Positions 24,967 through 34,845 of a stretch of DNA of 64,000 nt are shown here, piece after piece. How positions within the stretch are numbered: position 1 is the stretch's first letter; the number at the start of each line of letters is the position of its first letter. The notes under the pieces are model-generated. The model made no database searches and had not been told where the DNA came from. It saw only the letters and a list, made by a program, of their open reading frames with translations. This DNA comes from Pigmentiphaga sp. NML030171. GTDB taxonomy: Bacteria; Pseudomonadota; Gammaproteobacteria; Burkholderiales; Burkholderiaceae_B. Location of the stretch: assembly GCF_002188635.1 (NCBI RefSeq), contig NZ_NINX01000026.1, positions 1 to 64,000 on the forward strand, in the 5' to 3' direction. The position numbers were made by a program, and so were the translations under genes.

Positions 24967-27173
24967 TCCGGCTGCGGCTGGCGCAGCAGCCGCAGCCCGT
25001 TGAACACCACCAGCAGGCTGGCGCCGGCGTCGGCGAACACCGCCATCCACAGGGTGGCCTCGCCGGTGAAGGTCAGCACGAAGAACACCAGCTTGATGGC
25101 CAGCGCGAACACGATGTTCTGCCACAGCACCCGCGAGGTCCGGTGCGACAGGCGGATGAATTCGGGCAGCTTGCGCAGATCGTCCTGCATCAACGCGACG
25201 TCGGCCGTTTCGATGGCGGTGTCGGTGCCCGCCGCGCCCATCGCGAAACCGATGTCGGCGCGGGCCAATGCCGGGGCGTCGTTGACCCCGTCTCCCACCA
25301 TGCCCACGGGCGCCGCCCGGCCCAGCGCCTCCACGGCGGCCAGCTTGTCGTCGGGCAGCAGGTTGCCCCGCGCATCCTCGATGCCCAGTTCCGCCGCCAC
25401 CGCGCGCACCGTGGCGGCGTTGTCGCCGGACAGGACCACCGGCTCCACGCCCAGCCGGCGCAATTCGGCCACGGCGGTCCGGCTCGAGTCGCGGATCGTG
25501 TCGGCCACCGCCAGGATGGCCACGGCCACGTCGTCCTCGCACAGGATGACGGCGGTCTTGCCCTGGCGCTCCAGCGCTTCCAGTCCGGTTTCCAGCGCGT
25601 CGTCCGCCGCGCCCAGCTCGCGCGCCAGGCGCAGGCTGCCCAGCGCATAGGTCCGGCCCTCGATCCTGCCCGTGACGCCGCGCCCGGCCAGCGACGCGAA
25701 ATCCTCGACAGGCAGCGCCGCGCCCGCGTGGGCCGATACGATGGCGTGCGCCACCGGGTGGGACGACAGCGCGTCCAGGCTGGCGGCCAGTTGCAGCGCA
25801 CGGGCACGGGGCAGGGGCGAGGCGCCCAGCGTCACCACGTCGGTCAGGGCCGGCTTGCCGTGGGTGAGCGTGCCCGTCTTGTCCAGGGCCAGGCGGCGCA
25901 GGCGCCGTCCCTGCTCCAGGTACAGGCCGCCCTTGATCAGGATGCCGCGCCGCGCGGCCGAGGCCAGGCCGCTGACGATGGTGACCGGCGTCGAGATGAC
26001 CAGCGCGCACGGGCAGGCGATGACCAGCAGGACCAGCGCGCGGTAGACCGAGTCGAGCCAGGCCATGTCGAACGCCAGCGGCCCTGCCACGGCGACGATG
26101 ATCGCCACCACGAACACGGCGGGCGTGTAGACCTGGGCGAAGCGATCGATGAAGCGCTGCGTGGGCGCGCGCTTGCCCTGGGCGTCCTGCACGGTCTGCG
26201 CGATGCGGTCCAGCATGGTGTGTCCCGCGGCCGCCGTGACGCGGTATTCGAGCACGCCCTGCTGGTTGACGGTGCCGGCATACAGCGCGTCGCCTTCCTG
26301 CTTGGCCACCGGCATGCTTTCGCCGGTGATGGGGGCCTGGTCCACGCTGGACGCGCCGCCCACCACGATGCCGTCCAGCACGATGCGCTCGCCCGGCCGC
26401 ACCCGCACCACGGCATCCACGCCGATCAGCCGCGCGGGCATTTCCTGCCACGAGCCGTCGCCCTGGCGGACCAGGCCGCGCTCGGGCGCCAGCGCCGTCA
26501 GGCTGCGTATGGCGTTGCGGGCGCGCGTCAGGCTGAGCGCCTCGATCATCTCGGCCACGCCGAACAGCCAGATCACCATGGCCGCCTCGGGCCACTGGCC
26601 GATCAGGGCCGCGCCGATCACCGCCACGGTCATCAGCAGGTTGATGTTGAGGGTGACATGGCGCAGCGCCAGCCAGCCCTTGCGCAGCGTGCCCAGGCCA
26701 CCCAGCAGGATGGCCGCCAGCGCCAGCGCGGCCACGGGCAGCGAGGTGTCGGCGCCGGTGGCGTAGGCCAGCACTTCCGAACCGATCGCGAAGGCGCCGG
26801 CCAGGCCCATGCGGGCCCACGGCTGGCGCGGCGCGGCCTCGGCCGGCTGGTCCTCGGGCGCGGCGGCCGCGTCGATCGGCACCGGCGACATGTTCAGGCC
26901 GGCGATGGCCGCCATGATGGGTTGCGGGTCGTCCAGCACATGGCCGACTTTCAGCGTGCGGCCGATCAGGTCGAACGACAGCGTGCGCACGCCGTCCATC
27001 GATTCGAGCGCCTTGCGCAGCAGCCGTTCCTCGGTCGGGCAGTCCATCTGCTCGATCTTGAATAGAGACGTGCGCAGTCCTTCGTCCGTGGCCGGCAAGG
27101 CATCGCGCGGGCGAGTGGTTTCAGGCGCGGCTTCGTGGCCGTCGCCGTGGCAGTGTTTGCAGGAATCGGACAT
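24909..27173 (-). CDS. zntA: Heavy-metal P-type ATPase (Zn/Cd/Pb exporter)
   Basis: A 754-residue P1B-type ATPase that should pump Zn, Cd or Pb out of the cytoplasm. It has a Cys/His-rich N-terminus ([10 protein letters not shown]), an HMA-like domain with MDCPTEE (one cysteine instead of CxxC), the membrane CPC motif in [11 protein letters not shown], the phosphorylation site [10 protein letters not shown] and the hinge [10 protein letters not shown]. The divergent gene is a CadR/PbrR-type MerR regulator, and a MerR-type promoter with a 19-base spacer lies before the start. The last codons lie within the 3' end of yaaA on the other strand, extending past the usual final transmembrane helix. 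Confidence 0.88.
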   Translation of the reverse strand: MSDSCKHCHGDGHEAAPETTRPRDALPATDEGLRTSLFKIEQMDCPTEERLLRKALESMDGVRTLSFDLIGRTLKVGHVLDDPQPIMAAIAGLNMSPVPIDAAAAPEDQPAEAAPRQPWARMGLAGAFAIGSEVLAYATGADTSLPVAALALAAILLGGLGTLRKGWLALRHVTLNINLLMTVAVIGAALIGQWPEAAMVIWLFGVAEMIEALSLTRARNAIRSLTALAPERGLVRQGDGSWQEMPARLIGVDAVVRVRPGERIVLDGIVVGGASSVDQAPITGESMPVAKQEGDALYAGTVNQQGVLEYRVTAAAGHTMLDRIAQTVQDAQGKRAPTQRFIDRFAQVYTPAVFVVAIIVAVAGPLAFDMAWLDSVYRALVLLVIACPCALVISTPVTIVSGLASAARRGILIKGGLYLEQGRRLRRLALDKTGTLTHGKPALTDVVTLGASPLPRARALQLAASLDALSSHPVAHAIVSAHAGAALPVEDFASLAGRGVTGRIEGRTYALGSLRLARELGAADDALETGLEALERQGKTAVILCEDDVAVAILAVADTIRDSSRTAVAELRRLGVEPVVLSGDNAATVRAVAAELGIEDARGNLLPDDKLAAVEALGRAAPVGMVGDGVNDAPALARADIGFAMGAAGTDTAIETADVALMQDDLRKLPEFIRLSHRTSRVLWQNIVFALAIKLVFFVLTFTGEATLWMAVFADAGASLLVVFNGLRLLRQPQPDQAALRRNTSRSGLDAEAS

Positions 27174-27201
27174 CCGTCTGCTCCAAAGGCGTTACGGATC
27201 C

Positions 27202-27232
27202 ATTTGAAACCCTGTAGCCGGTATAGAGTCAA
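27202..27232 (-). promoter_or_regulatory. MerR-type promoter and operator of the metal ATPase gene
   Basis: On the minus strand TTGACT (27227-27232) and TCAAAT (27202-27207) are separated by 19 bases, the long spacer typical of MerR-family promoters. The dyad ACTCTATACCGGCTACAGGGT (27209-27229) fills the spacer and closely matches CadR/PbrR operators. Metal-bound regulator would untwist this spacer and turn on the exporter. Confidence 0.85.
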
Positions 27233-27282
27233 GCGGGGACATTGGCGTATCCTGGGAGGTGGAAACAGCCGCGGGGAATGCG

Positions 27283-27735
27283 ATGAAGATAGGAGAACTG
27301 TCCACGCGGACCGGCACGCCGGTCGAAACGATTCGTTACTACGAGCGCGAGGGCCTGCTGCCGCCGCCGGCCCGCACGGCCGCCAACTACCGCATCTACG
27401 GCGAACCGCACGTGGAACGGTTGCTGCTGGTGCGCAACTGCCGCGCGCTGGACATGACGCTGGAAGAGATCCGGCGATTGCTGCGCTTCTGCGACGATCC
27501 CGCGGACAACTGCGGCGAGATCAACGCCTTGCTGGACGAACACATCGGCCACGTCGCCACCCGCATCGCCGAACTGAAGGCCCTGGAGACGACGCTGAAG
27601 ACCTTGCGCAGCCAATGCTCGGACGAACGCGCCGCGCGCGATTGCGGCATCCTGCAGGGGCTGGCGGCCGCACCGGAGCCGGCGCGCCGCGACGCCGAGC
27701 ACAAGCACGGGCTGCTGGGGCCGACCCACGGCTGA
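27283..27735 (+). CDS. cadR: MerR-family regulator, CadR/PbrR type
   Basis: A 150-residue metal-responsive activator. The N-terminal winged helix contains MKIGELSTRTGTPVETIRYYEREGLLPPP. Cys77, Cys112 and Cys121, plus Cys70, correspond to the metal ligands of CadR/PbrR, and the His-containing tail HKHG is also typical. ATG 27283 is chosen because MKIG is the family start; an upstream GTG is less likely. It is divergent from the P-type ATPase, whose promoter has a matching operator. Cd, Pb or Zn cannot be distinguished by sequence alone. Confidence 0.87.
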   Translation: MKIGELSTRTGTPVETIRYYEREGLLPPPARTAANYRIYGEPHVERLLLVRNCRALDMTLEEIRRLLRFCDDPADNCGEINALLDEHIGHVATRIAELKALETTLKTLRSQCSDERAARDCGILQGLAAAPEPARRDAEHKHGLLGPTHG

Positions 27736-27777
27736 GCCGTCCGGCCTGTGCGAGCCTCCTTTTAGCGGGAACTGGCC

Positions 27778-29997
27778 CTAGTGCACCTGCGGGACCGTGG
27801 CGCGTATCAGCAGCGCGGTCTTGGCCATCTGCTTGATCTGGTAGGCGAGCTGCTGCAAGACCAGCACGCGCTCGGCGTCGGCCGGCGCGGTGCCGGCCTG
27901 GGCGGCCGCCACGGCGCCGTCCATGTCGCGGGTCAGCTGCTTGAGCTGGTCGTCCTCGTCCGGCTGGGGCGGCTTGCCGGCGTTGGCGTCGCGCAGCAGG
28001 CGGTCCACCGTCGCGACCGTCTCTGTCATCGGCGGCGGCAGCGAAGGCAGCGCGGCGATCAGCGGCGCCGCCGCGCCCACCTGCGCGGCCATGTCGTGCA
28101 ACTGGATGACCAGGCTGTTCAACTGCGCCGGTGAACGCTGCTTGGACTTGGGCTCCAGCATCATCCGGTAGAACGAGTTGGTGAAGTTGCCGAACGCGAT
28201 GTGCACGTTCTTGCGCGCCAGCCGGTAGTCGACGTTTTCCTGGTGCATCTCGACGTTGTCGACCGAAGTGCCGGCCAGTCCCAGGCTGGCCATCAGGTAA
28301 TGGCGATTGGCCTCGATCGCGCGCCGCAGCAGCGGCCGCAGCATCCGGTATTCCCAATAGGGGAAGACGTAGCTGCAGGCCAGCGCGATGGCCGAGCCGA
28401 CCAGCGTGTCGATGGCCCGCTCGCCCACCACCATGAGCGAGCCCGGCGCCAGGAAGTGGAAGCTCAGCAGCACGAAGGCGGTATTGAAGGCGGAGCTGCC
28501 GACGTAGTACAGCAGCACCAGGCTGTTGGCCATGACGACCGCCACGAACATCGCCGCCAGCAGCACGAACTTGTTGTGCACGAAGAACAGGAGGGCCAGG
28601 ACCAGGGCGCAGCCGATCAGCGTTCCGGCCAGGCGCTGCAGGTTGCGCTGCTTGGACAGGGCGAAGCCGGGCTTCATGATGACGAGTATGGTCAGCACCA
28701 CCCAGTAGCCGTGGATGGCATGGTGCGGCATCAGCCACTCGCTGGAGATGGTCATGCCTATCGCCGCCGCCAGGGTGACCCGCAGTGCGTGCCGGAGATA
28801 CGGCGAGCTCCATCGGAAGTTGCTGCTCAGGCGGCCCAGCTTGAAGTCCTGGCGGGACAGGAAGCGCTGCAGCGAGGCGTCGACCTGGAGCGAGCCCGGT
28901 TCGTCCAGGTGAGCGACGTCGGTGTGGCGGCGCAGCCGGTCGACGATGTAGGCGGCGTTGCGGGCGCGGCGGAAGGTCGAGATCAGCGCGGCGTAGGCTT
29001 CCGGCTCGGCCTCGGGGAAGCCGCGCTGCTTGAGCAGTTCGATCTCGTATTCGATGGCTCGCACTTCGGCCTTGACGGTGACCCTGCTCTTGCTGGGCAT
29101 GCCTTGCGTCACGGCCAGGCCCACGGCCTCGGTGTCCTGCGAGAGCTTGTGCAGCAGGTCGCGGAAAAAAACCAGCAGGTCGGAATCCTTGAACATCCTG
29201 CGCAGCAGCAGGTAGTCGGTATGGACCGCGACCATGGTCTCGTGCAGGTCGACGATGTCGATGAACAGATTGAACAGCATGGTCCGGTACTGGTCGCGCC
29301 GGCGATCGGAGCGGCGGGGCAGTTCGCGCAGCACCACGTCGCGCGCGGCTTCCTGCTGTTCGGCCACGGCGGCCTGGCGGGCGATCAGTTGCCGGTAGTT
29401 GTCTTCGATGTCGACGTCCGGATCGTAGAAGCGGGCCTTGGCTTCGAGGTACTCGGCCGAGGCGAAGATGCAGACGGCGATCGCCTGCTGCGCCTGCCGG
29501 TACCAGAGGAGCCGGTTCACGGCCAGGCTGAACGCCGTGTACCACAGGCCGCCGACCAGGACGGCGGCGGTGTGCAGGGCGGCGGCGCGCGCGTCCAGGA
29601 CGTCGTGCATGGTCAGCGTCATCAGCAGCAGGCAGCCGAAGCCGATCAGCCCGCCCTTGCGGCCGTACACCGCCAGCAGCGAGAAGCCGAAGCACTGCGC
29701 GATCACCGCGATCCACAGCGCCAGCGGGTAGGGCGAGGCGAGCGCGGTGATGGCCGCCGCCAGTGTGCCCAGCAGTGCGCAGCCCAGCATCTCGTTGCGC
29801 CGGTGCCGGAAGGGCCCGGGCTGGTCGACGATGGCCACGCACATGGCGCCAAACGTCGCCGCCAGCCCCAGGGCCGCGTGATGGAACAGCCCCAGCAGCA
29901 CCAGAGCAGGCATGAGCACGCCCAACGCCTGCCGGATCCCCATGTAGAAGTACTGGCTGTAGATGAATTTCTTGATGTTCTTGGTGGAGTAATCCAT
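27778..29997 (-). CDS. FUSC/YccS-family inner-membrane protein
   Basis: A 739-residue integral membrane protein of the fusaric acid resistance/YccS superfamily. An N-terminal hydrophobic bundle (about residues 20-160) is followed by a cytoplasmic region of about 220 residues rich in charged helices. A second bundle (about 400-540) begins after LRHALRVTLAAAIGM and contains VMKPGFALSKQRNLQRLAGTLIG, the conserved FUSC segment. A cytoplasmic C-terminus follows. Such proteins are proposed efflux components for aromatic acids, but no membrane-fusion partner is adjacent. It lies 72 bases downstream of opgD on the same strand. Confidence 0.82.
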   Translation of the reverse strand: MDYSTKNIKKFIYSQYFYMGIRQALGVLMPALVLLGLFHHAALGLAATFGAMCVAIVDQPGPFRHRRNEMLGCALLGTLAAAITALASPYPLALWIAVIAQCFGFSLLAVYGRKGGLIGFGCLLLMTLTMHDVLDARAAALHTAAVLVGGLWYTAFSLAVNRLLWYRQAQQAIAVCIFASAEYLEAKARFYDPDVDIEDNYRQLIARQAAVAEQQEAARDVVLRELPRRSDRRRDQYRTMLFNLFIDIVDLHETMVAVHTDYLLLRRMFKDSDLLVFFRDLLHKLSQDTEAVGLAVTQGMPSKSRVTVKAEVRAIEYEIELLKQRGFPEAEPEAYAALISTFRRARNAAYIVDRLRRHTDVAHLDEPGSLQVDASLQRFLSRQDFKLGRLSSNFRWSSPYLRHALRVTLAAAIGMTISSEWLMPHHAIHGYWVVLTILVIMKPGFALSKQRNLQRLAGTLIGCALVLALLFFVHNKFVLLAAMFVAVVMANSLVLLYYVGSSAFNTAFVLLSFHFLAPGSLMVVGERAIDTLVGSAIALACSYVFPYWEYRMLRPLLRRAIEANRHYLMASLGLAGTSVDNVEMHQENVDYRLARKNVHIAFGNFTNSFYRMMLEPKSKQRSPAQLNSLVIQLHDMAAQVGAAAPLIAALPSLPPPMTETVATVDRLLRDANAGKPPQPDEDDQLKQLTRDMDGAVAAAQAGTAPADAERVLVLQQLAYQIKQMAKTALLIRATVPQVH

Positions 29998-30069
29998 CGA
30001 AGCGGATTCCGGGCGGTGTTCTGCGAGTCTATTGGAAAACCCGCCGGCCGGGGGAGGTCCCCGGCGCGA

Positions 30070-31668
30070 TCAGGCGCCGCTGCCCGGCGGATGGTATTGG
30101 TACAGCCACGTCTCCGACAGCGTCAGTTCGCCGCTCTTCAGGTAGAGGCGCATCTCCACGGGGTCGGTGCCGTCCACCGTCAGGTCGAACTGGGCGCGCC
30201 AGTGGCCGGGGATGTCGTCGGGCACCGCCTCGACGTATACGTAGGAAAAGCTGCCGCGCGACGCCCACAGCACGGCTTCGGGCGCGACGCCGTAGGGCAG
30301 GCCGGCCAGCGGGCCACCCAGGAATTCCACCATGAACTTGCGCACGCCCTGCGGCCGAGGCTGGCCCGGCTGTCCGCCGTTGCCCAGGCGCGTGGCGACG
30401 CAGCGCGCGGTGGCCGGCGGGTAGGGCTCGCGGTCGGTCCAGTGCAGGCGGTACTTCAGCCGGTGCTCGTCGCCTTTTCTGGCCGGGGAGGCCGGGACCC
30501 ACATCGCGACGATGTTGTCGTGGATCTCGTCATCGGTGGGAATCTCCACCAGGTGCACGGCGCCCGGGCCCCAGTCCCCCAGCGGTTCCACCCATAGCGA
30601 GGGGCGGCGCTCGTAGTGGACGCCGTCCAGGTAGTGGTCGAAGTTCCGGTCTCGCTGGAGCAGGCCGAAGCCGCGCGGATTATCGTCGCCGAACGCCGAG
30701 GCCATGATGCGCGGCGGATTGTTCAGGGGCCGCCAGATGTACTCGCCGCCGCGGGTCCACATCGCCAGCCCGTCGGAGTCGTGCACCTCGGGCCGCCAGT
30801 CGATGGCGGTGGGCTTGGAGACTTCCGAGAACCAGTACATGGACGTCAGCGGGGCGATTCCCAGGCGCGCGACGTCCCGGCGCAGGAACAGGGCCGCGTC
30901 GATGTCCATCAGCACCGCCTTGCCGCGCGTCATGTCGAAGCGGAAGGCGCCCGTGATGCTGGGACCGTCCAGGCGGGCGTAGACCGTGACGGTATCGCTG
31001 CCGGCCGCCGGCGGGACGAAATAGATGTGCGTGAATGCGGGGAATTCCTCGGCGCGGTCGGGGACGGCGATATCGATCGCGATGCCGCGCGCCGACAGGC
31101 CGTATTGATAGAGTTCGCCGATCGCGCGGAAGTAAGAGGCGCTCAGGAACGCGACCCAGTCGTTCGTGCGCCAGTCCGGCGCGGCCGGGCCGGCCACGCG
31201 GCTTTCCTGGAAGCGGAAGCCGGCGAAGCCGATGCCGGGGGGCAGCGCGTGGGCGGGGCTGTCGGCGGGCATGTCGAAATAGCTTTCGTCGTACAGGATC
31301 TCGCGCGCCTGGCCGGCCCCGTCTCCGTCCAGGACGTACATGCGCACCGGCGTGGGCGAGAACCGGCCCAGGTGGAAGAAGGTGACCGGAAACCGGCCCG
31401 GGCCGTCGGCGAACAGGGCATGGTCCGGCTTGAAGCGTATTTCTCCCACGGCGGCATAGTCCAGGCGTTCCAGGATGGGCCAGTTCGGCATGGGCGTGGC
31501 CTGGAACGGGCGTGTGGCGGCCTCGCGCGCTTGGCGCACAAGGTGGTCGAACGAGAAAGGCGCGCGTGCGCCCAGCCTGAGCGGCGCCGCCGCACCGGCC
31601 GGTGCGTAGCCCATGGCGGCCATGGCCAGGGCGCCGGCGGTAACGAGAAAGGTACGTCGGTCGGTCAT
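30070..31668 (-). CDS. opgD: Glucan biosynthesis protein D, OpgD/MdoG family
   Basis: A 532-residue periplasmic protein that shapes osmoregulated periplasmic glucans. The N-terminus TDRRTFLVTAGALAMAAMG is a Tat signal, which distinguishes OpgD from the Sec-exported OpgG. Conserved parts are SYFRAIGELYQYGLSARGIAID, TSMYWFSE, EVHDSDGLAMWTRGGEYIWRPL and GFGLLQRDRNFDHYLD. ATG 31668 gives the twin-arginine motif right at the start; an ATG eight codons upstream is possible. The FUSC gene follows 72 bases downstream. An unusual hairpin lies upstream. Confidence 0.88.
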   Translation of the reverse strand: MTDRRTFLVTAGALAMAAMGYAPAGAAAPLRLGARAPFSFDHLVRQAREAATRPFQATPMPNWPILERLDYAAVGEIRFKPDHALFADGPGRFPVTFFHLGRFSPTPVRMYVLDGDGAGQAREILYDESYFDMPADSPAHALPPGIGFAGFRFQESRVAGPAAPDWRTNDWVAFLSASYFRAIGELYQYGLSARGIAIDIAVPDRAEEFPAFTHIYFVPPAAGSDTVTVYARLDGPSITGAFRFDMTRGKAVLMDIDAALFLRRDVARLGIAPLTSMYWFSEVSKPTAIDWRPEVHDSDGLAMWTRGGEYIWRPLNNPPRIMASAFGDDNPRGFGLLQRDRNFDHYLDGVHYERRPSLWVEPLGDWGPGAVHLVEIPTDDEIHDNIVAMWVPASPARKGDEHRLKYRLHWTDREPYPPATARCVATRLGNGGQPGQPRPQGVRKFMVEFLGGPLAGLPYGVAPEAVLWASRGSFSYVYVEAVPDDIPGHWRAQFDLTVDGTDPVEMRLYLKSGELTLSETWLYQYHPPGSGA

Positions 31669-31762
31669 AGGGGGAGAGCCATCCGGTTTCATCGGCGTGC
31701 CCAATTTTTCATCACGTCGGGTAAGTCGTTGGTGAAAAAAGGTTTTTTTGTGTAGTCCCACG

Positions 31763-31809
31763 GCTGTCCCCAAAGTTGTCCACACCGGGGGTGGGTAACT
31801 TGGGACAGC
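31763..31809. repeat. Long imperfect stem-loop between the MFS gene and opgD
   Basis: GCTGTCCC plus AAGTT pair with AACTT plus GGGACAGC, separated by a two-base bulge and about 19 bases of GC-rich loop that itself contains complementary C and G runs. It sits 15 bases beyond the MFS gene stop on the minus strand and about 95 bases before opgD. It may be a terminator without a proper T run, or a leader structure of opgD. Confidence 0.5.
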
Positions 31810-31823
31810 GGACCGCGCGTTCG

Positions 31824-33053
31824 TCAGGAGCGGACAGGCAGCAGCCGGCGGGACAGGATCACGAAACCCGCCGATGCGGCGATGGCGGTAAGGAGCAGCG
31901 TCATCGCGGCGGTCATGGGACCGGCGTGGTCGGTGATGAAGCCCAGCAGCATGGGCCATGCGTTGCCGATGTAGCCCGCGATGTAGAACAGCGAGACCAT
32001 GAGGCCGCGCCGCTGGGGCGGCGCGATCTGGTTGACGATGCCCGCGGCGCCGATGAACGCCGCGCCGAACCCCAGGCCGGTGACCAGGACCGCCAGGCCC
32101 ATCAGCCAGGCCTGGGTGGCCAGCAGCGAGGCGACGGCGCAGGCCAGTCCGCTGGCAAATACCACGTTGCCGTAGCGGAAGGCGGACGTGCTGGACGTAC
32201 GCTGGCTGAGGAATTGCGCGGTGCCGGCGCAGGCCGCCAGCAGCGAGCTGGCATAGCCGCTGAGCGCATAGTCGTGGATGCCCAGCAGTTTCTCGCCCAG
32301 CGACGGTCCCATCGCCATCAGCGACGAGCCGACCCCCCAGACGATGGACAGCGTGATGCAGCAGAGCAGCATCAACTGGGTGACGCGCCGGGCGGGCAGG
32401 GCGCGGGCGGACGCATGCACGGCCTGCGGCGAATGCTGCGCCGGAGCCGGCGGGGCGGTCCGGCGCAGCGGCAGGCGCCACAGCCCATGACCGACGGCGA
32501 GGGCGATCGAGACGATGACCAGGAAAGGGAGGACGGTGGGGTAGAGCCCCGCTTGCAGGGCCACGCCGCTCAGGATCGGCCCGAGGATGGAACCCAGCGT
32601 GAAGGCCGCCGTGCCGAACAGCGCGGCGCGCTGCTTGTGCTGCGGCGGTTCCAGATCGAGCAGCGCGGCGTTGGCCGCGCCGGTCAGCGTGCCGGTGCCC
32701 AGGCCCGCCAGCAGGCGGCCTGCCAGCAGCATGCCCAGGTTATGGGCGAGGGCCAGCAGGATCGCGCCGGTCGCCACCATGGCCAGCGCGGGCAGCAGCA
32801 GCCGGCGGCGGTCCGCGACCCTGTCGGCCAGGCGGCCGCCGACGAGCAGCGCGCTCAGCACGCCGACCACATAGGCGAAGAAGATCGCCGTGGTGGTGAA
32901 CGAGGGCAGGTGCAGTTGCGCCTGGTAGAGCGGATAGAGCGGCGTGGGAACGCTGCTGCCCATGACGCCGGTCATGAGCGAGATCGTCACGAGCGCGCGG
33001 GCTTTCCAGAGCGAGCGCGTCGATGCCGGAAGCGAAGGGGAGTCGGAGTTCAA
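31824..33053 (-). CDS. Major facilitator superfamily transporter
   Basis: A 409-residue transporter with about twelve hydrophobic segments. MTGVMGSSVPTPLYPLYQ begins helix 1, and GGRLADRVADRRRLLLPA is the MFS loop 2-3 motif; GLGTGTLTGAANAALLDLEPPQHKQRAALFG follows helix 5. It resembles drug- or metabolite-efflux members; the substrate is unknown. The start is TTG at 33053 without a clear ribosome-binding site, so the exact N-terminus is uncertain. A dyad lies about 80 bases upstream. Confidence 0.8.
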   Translation of the reverse strand: MNSDSPSLPASTRSLWKARALVTISLMTGVMGSSVPTPLYPLYQAQLHLPSFTTTAIFFAYVVGVLSALLVGGRLADRVADRRRLLLPALAMVATGAILLALAHNLGMLLAGRLLAGLGTGTLTGAANAALLDLEPPQHKQRAALFGTAAFTLGSILGPILSGVALQAGLYPTVLPFLVIVSIALAVGHGLWRLPLRRTAPPAPAQHSPQAVHASARALPARRVTQLMLLCCITLSIVWGVGSSLMAMGPSLGEKLLGIHDYALSGYASSLLAACAGTAQFLSQRTSSTSAFRYGNVVFASGLACAVASLLATQAWLMGLAVLVTGLGFGAAFIGAAGIVNQIAPPQRRGLMVSLFYIAGYIGNAWPMLLGFITDHAGPMTAAMTLLLTAIAASAGFVILSRRLLPVRS

Positions 33054-33130
33054 GCGGCAGGGCTCAGGATGGGGCGGCGGGCGGTGGAGTCCTTGCCGCC
33101 GGCCGGAATACGAGAGCGCACTAGTCTACA

Positions 33131-33146
33131 CCCATTCATGGATGGG
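33131..33146. promoter_or_regulatory. 16-base dyad upstream of the MFS and dps-like genes
   Basis: CCCATTCATGGATGGG is palindromic at 14 of 16 positions and lies in the divergent region, about 80 bases before the MFS gene and 130 before the Dps gene. It may be a regulator site; no regulator is adjacent. Confidence 0.3.
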
Positions 33147-33274
33147 CTACGGGTTTACCATTAGTCGGGCGCTCGGTTGATCTGGCGTCCCATGCCTTTC
33201 ATAATCGGACGGCGGGTACGGCCATCGCGGCCTGCGCCCCCGCGCCCCGCCTCACCTCTCCCCTGGAGCATGCC

Positions 33275-33823
33275 ATGAAGCGAATGGACACCGAACGTCA
33301 AGGCAAGTTGAAGAAGCGCCGCGCGGCCCCGCTGGCCACCCCCACCGACCTCGGCGCGGAAGCGACGCGCGAACTCAGCGGCGTGCTCAACGGTATCCTG
33401 GCCGACGTCTTCGCCCTGTACCTGAAGACCAAGAATTTCCACTGGCACATGAGCGGTCCGCACTTCCGCGACTACCACGTATTGCTGGACGAGCAAGGCG
33501 TCGAGATCTTCGCCATGACCGACGTCATCGCCGAACGCGTGCGCAAGATAGGCGGGCCCACCATCAAGTCCATCGGCCATATCGCCAAGCTGCAGCGCAT
33601 CCTGGACAACGACGCGGACTACGTCCAGCCGCTGGACATGCTCGCCGAGCTGCGCGAGGACAACAAGACCCTGGCCAGCCACCTGCGCGAGGCGCACGAG
33701 ATCTGCGACACCCATCGCGACATCGCCACCGCCAGCCTGATCGAGAACTGGATAGACGAGGCCGAGCGGCGCACGTGGTTCCTGTTCGAGGCCAGCCGCA
33801 ATTCCGACGGCACCGGGCATTGA
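33275..33823 (+). CDS. Dps-family ferritin-like protein (first copy)
   Basis: A 182-residue Dps-type four-helix protein that binds DNA and/or oxidises and stores iron. The basic N-terminal tail (GKLKKRRAAP) fits DNA binding. KTKNFHWHMSGPHFRDYHVLLDEQ carries the ferroxidase histidines and the acidic residue four positions after the second histidine. It is distinct from the second Dps gene at 59051, which sits beside oxyR. The start is preceded by TGGAGCATGCC. It is divergent from the MFS gene. Confidence 0.86.
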   Translation: MKRMDTERQGKLKKRRAAPLATPTDLGAEATRELSGVLNGILADVFALYLKTKNFHWHMSGPHFRDYHVLLDEQGVEIFAMTDVIAERVRKIGGPTIKSIGHIAKLQRILDNDADYVQPLDMLAELREDNKTLASHLREAHEICDTHRDIATASLIENWIDEAERRTWFLFEASRNSDGTGH

Positions 33824-33841
33824 CGGCGGGACCGGCCCGCG

Positions 33842-34840
33842 TCACAGCAGGGGTTCGATGGGCAGCCATGACATCAGCCGGATCGCCAGCCGCTTGAGCA
33901 GGCCGGTGCCGGGTTCGGTGTCGTGCCGGATGGTGCGGCCGTCCCGGCGCTCGAGCCAGTACAGGCCGCCTTCCGGCGCCAGGCCGACCTCGTAGGCACT
34001 GTCCGGTATGGTGGTGTCGAATGCCTCGGAAATCCGGCTGGCGAGCTCGGGGCTGTCGATGACGAAACCCAGCTCCGTGTTCAGGTTGGCCGAGCGCGGA
34101 TCGAAATTGAAGGATCCGATGAAAGCCCGGGTACGGTCCACGCCGAAGGTCTTGGCGTGCAGGCTGGAGCCCGAACTGCCGAACAGCGGCTTGCCTTCGG
34201 GCCTGCCGCTGTGGTGCGAGTTGCTGCGCATTTCATACAGGCGCACGCCCGCCTCCAGCAGGTCCTTGCGCCGCCGGGCATAGCCCGAATGCACGACAGG
34301 CACATCGGTGGCCTCCAGCGCATTGGTCAGCACCCGCAGCTTCACCCCCTGTCGCGCCATGGCCGCGAAAGCTTCGGTCCCCTGGGCGCCCGGCACGAAG
34401 TAGGGCGACACCAGGTCCAGTTCCTTTTCCGGCGTGCCGATGATGGCGGCCAGTTGATGGGCCAGCAGTCCATCGGGCGTGGCCTGGCCCTGCGCCTTGG
34501 CCGGGTCGTCGCTGACCATGCGCGCGGGGGCCCAGGTCAGCGGCAGCGTGCCCGCCAGCAGGTCGCGCACGAAGGGTTGCTCGCGCATGGCCCGCACATA
34601 GGCGGCCGCGGCCGGGCTGGCCTCGATCGAGGCCGAATCGGTCGCCAGCTCGTCCAGCCTGGCGGCCGGGACGGGAGCAAGCAACTGGGCGACCGGATAG
34701 GCCGAGACGCTGGCCCAGTAGCGGTCGAAGTCCGCCGAGACCTCGTTCACGATGCCGCCCACGGCCAGCACGTCGAGGTCGGCGAACAGCACGCCATCGG
34801 TGGCGCCGAAGTATTCGTCGCCGATGTTGCGGCCGCCCAC
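33842..34840 (-). pseudogene. Phospholipase D/cardiolipin synthase-like gene, N-terminally truncated
   Basis: The frame of 332 codons keeps GGRNIGDEYFG, which in intact family members directly follows the first HKD motif, and the full second motif region SSLHAKTFGVDRTRAFIGSFNFDPRSANLNTELG. The first HxKxxxxD motif and the N-terminal third are missing. Homology stops at about 34846, where the sequence changes to the 3' end of an unrelated gene on the other strand. Phospholipase D enzymes need two HKD motifs, so this copy is probably inactive. The GTG at 34840 is only the first possible start. Confidence 0.75.
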
Positions 34841-34845
34841 GACAC

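Noticed and set aside
24390-27065. Very long open frame antisense to the metal P-type ATPase
   Set aside because: The translation is repetitive Arg/Gln/His-rich sequence typical of a shadow of a GC-rich gene; the ATPase motifs on the other strand are unambiguous.
31776-31784. TTGTCCACA, one mismatch from a DnaA box
   Set aside because: A single box, inside a hairpin loop region and with no dnaA, AT-rich unwinding region or further boxes nearby, does not indicate an origin.
31669-32481. In-frame extension of opgD to a start inside the MFS gene
   Set aside because: The Tat signal peptide begins at 31668, and the extension would overlap the clear MFS gene in another frame.
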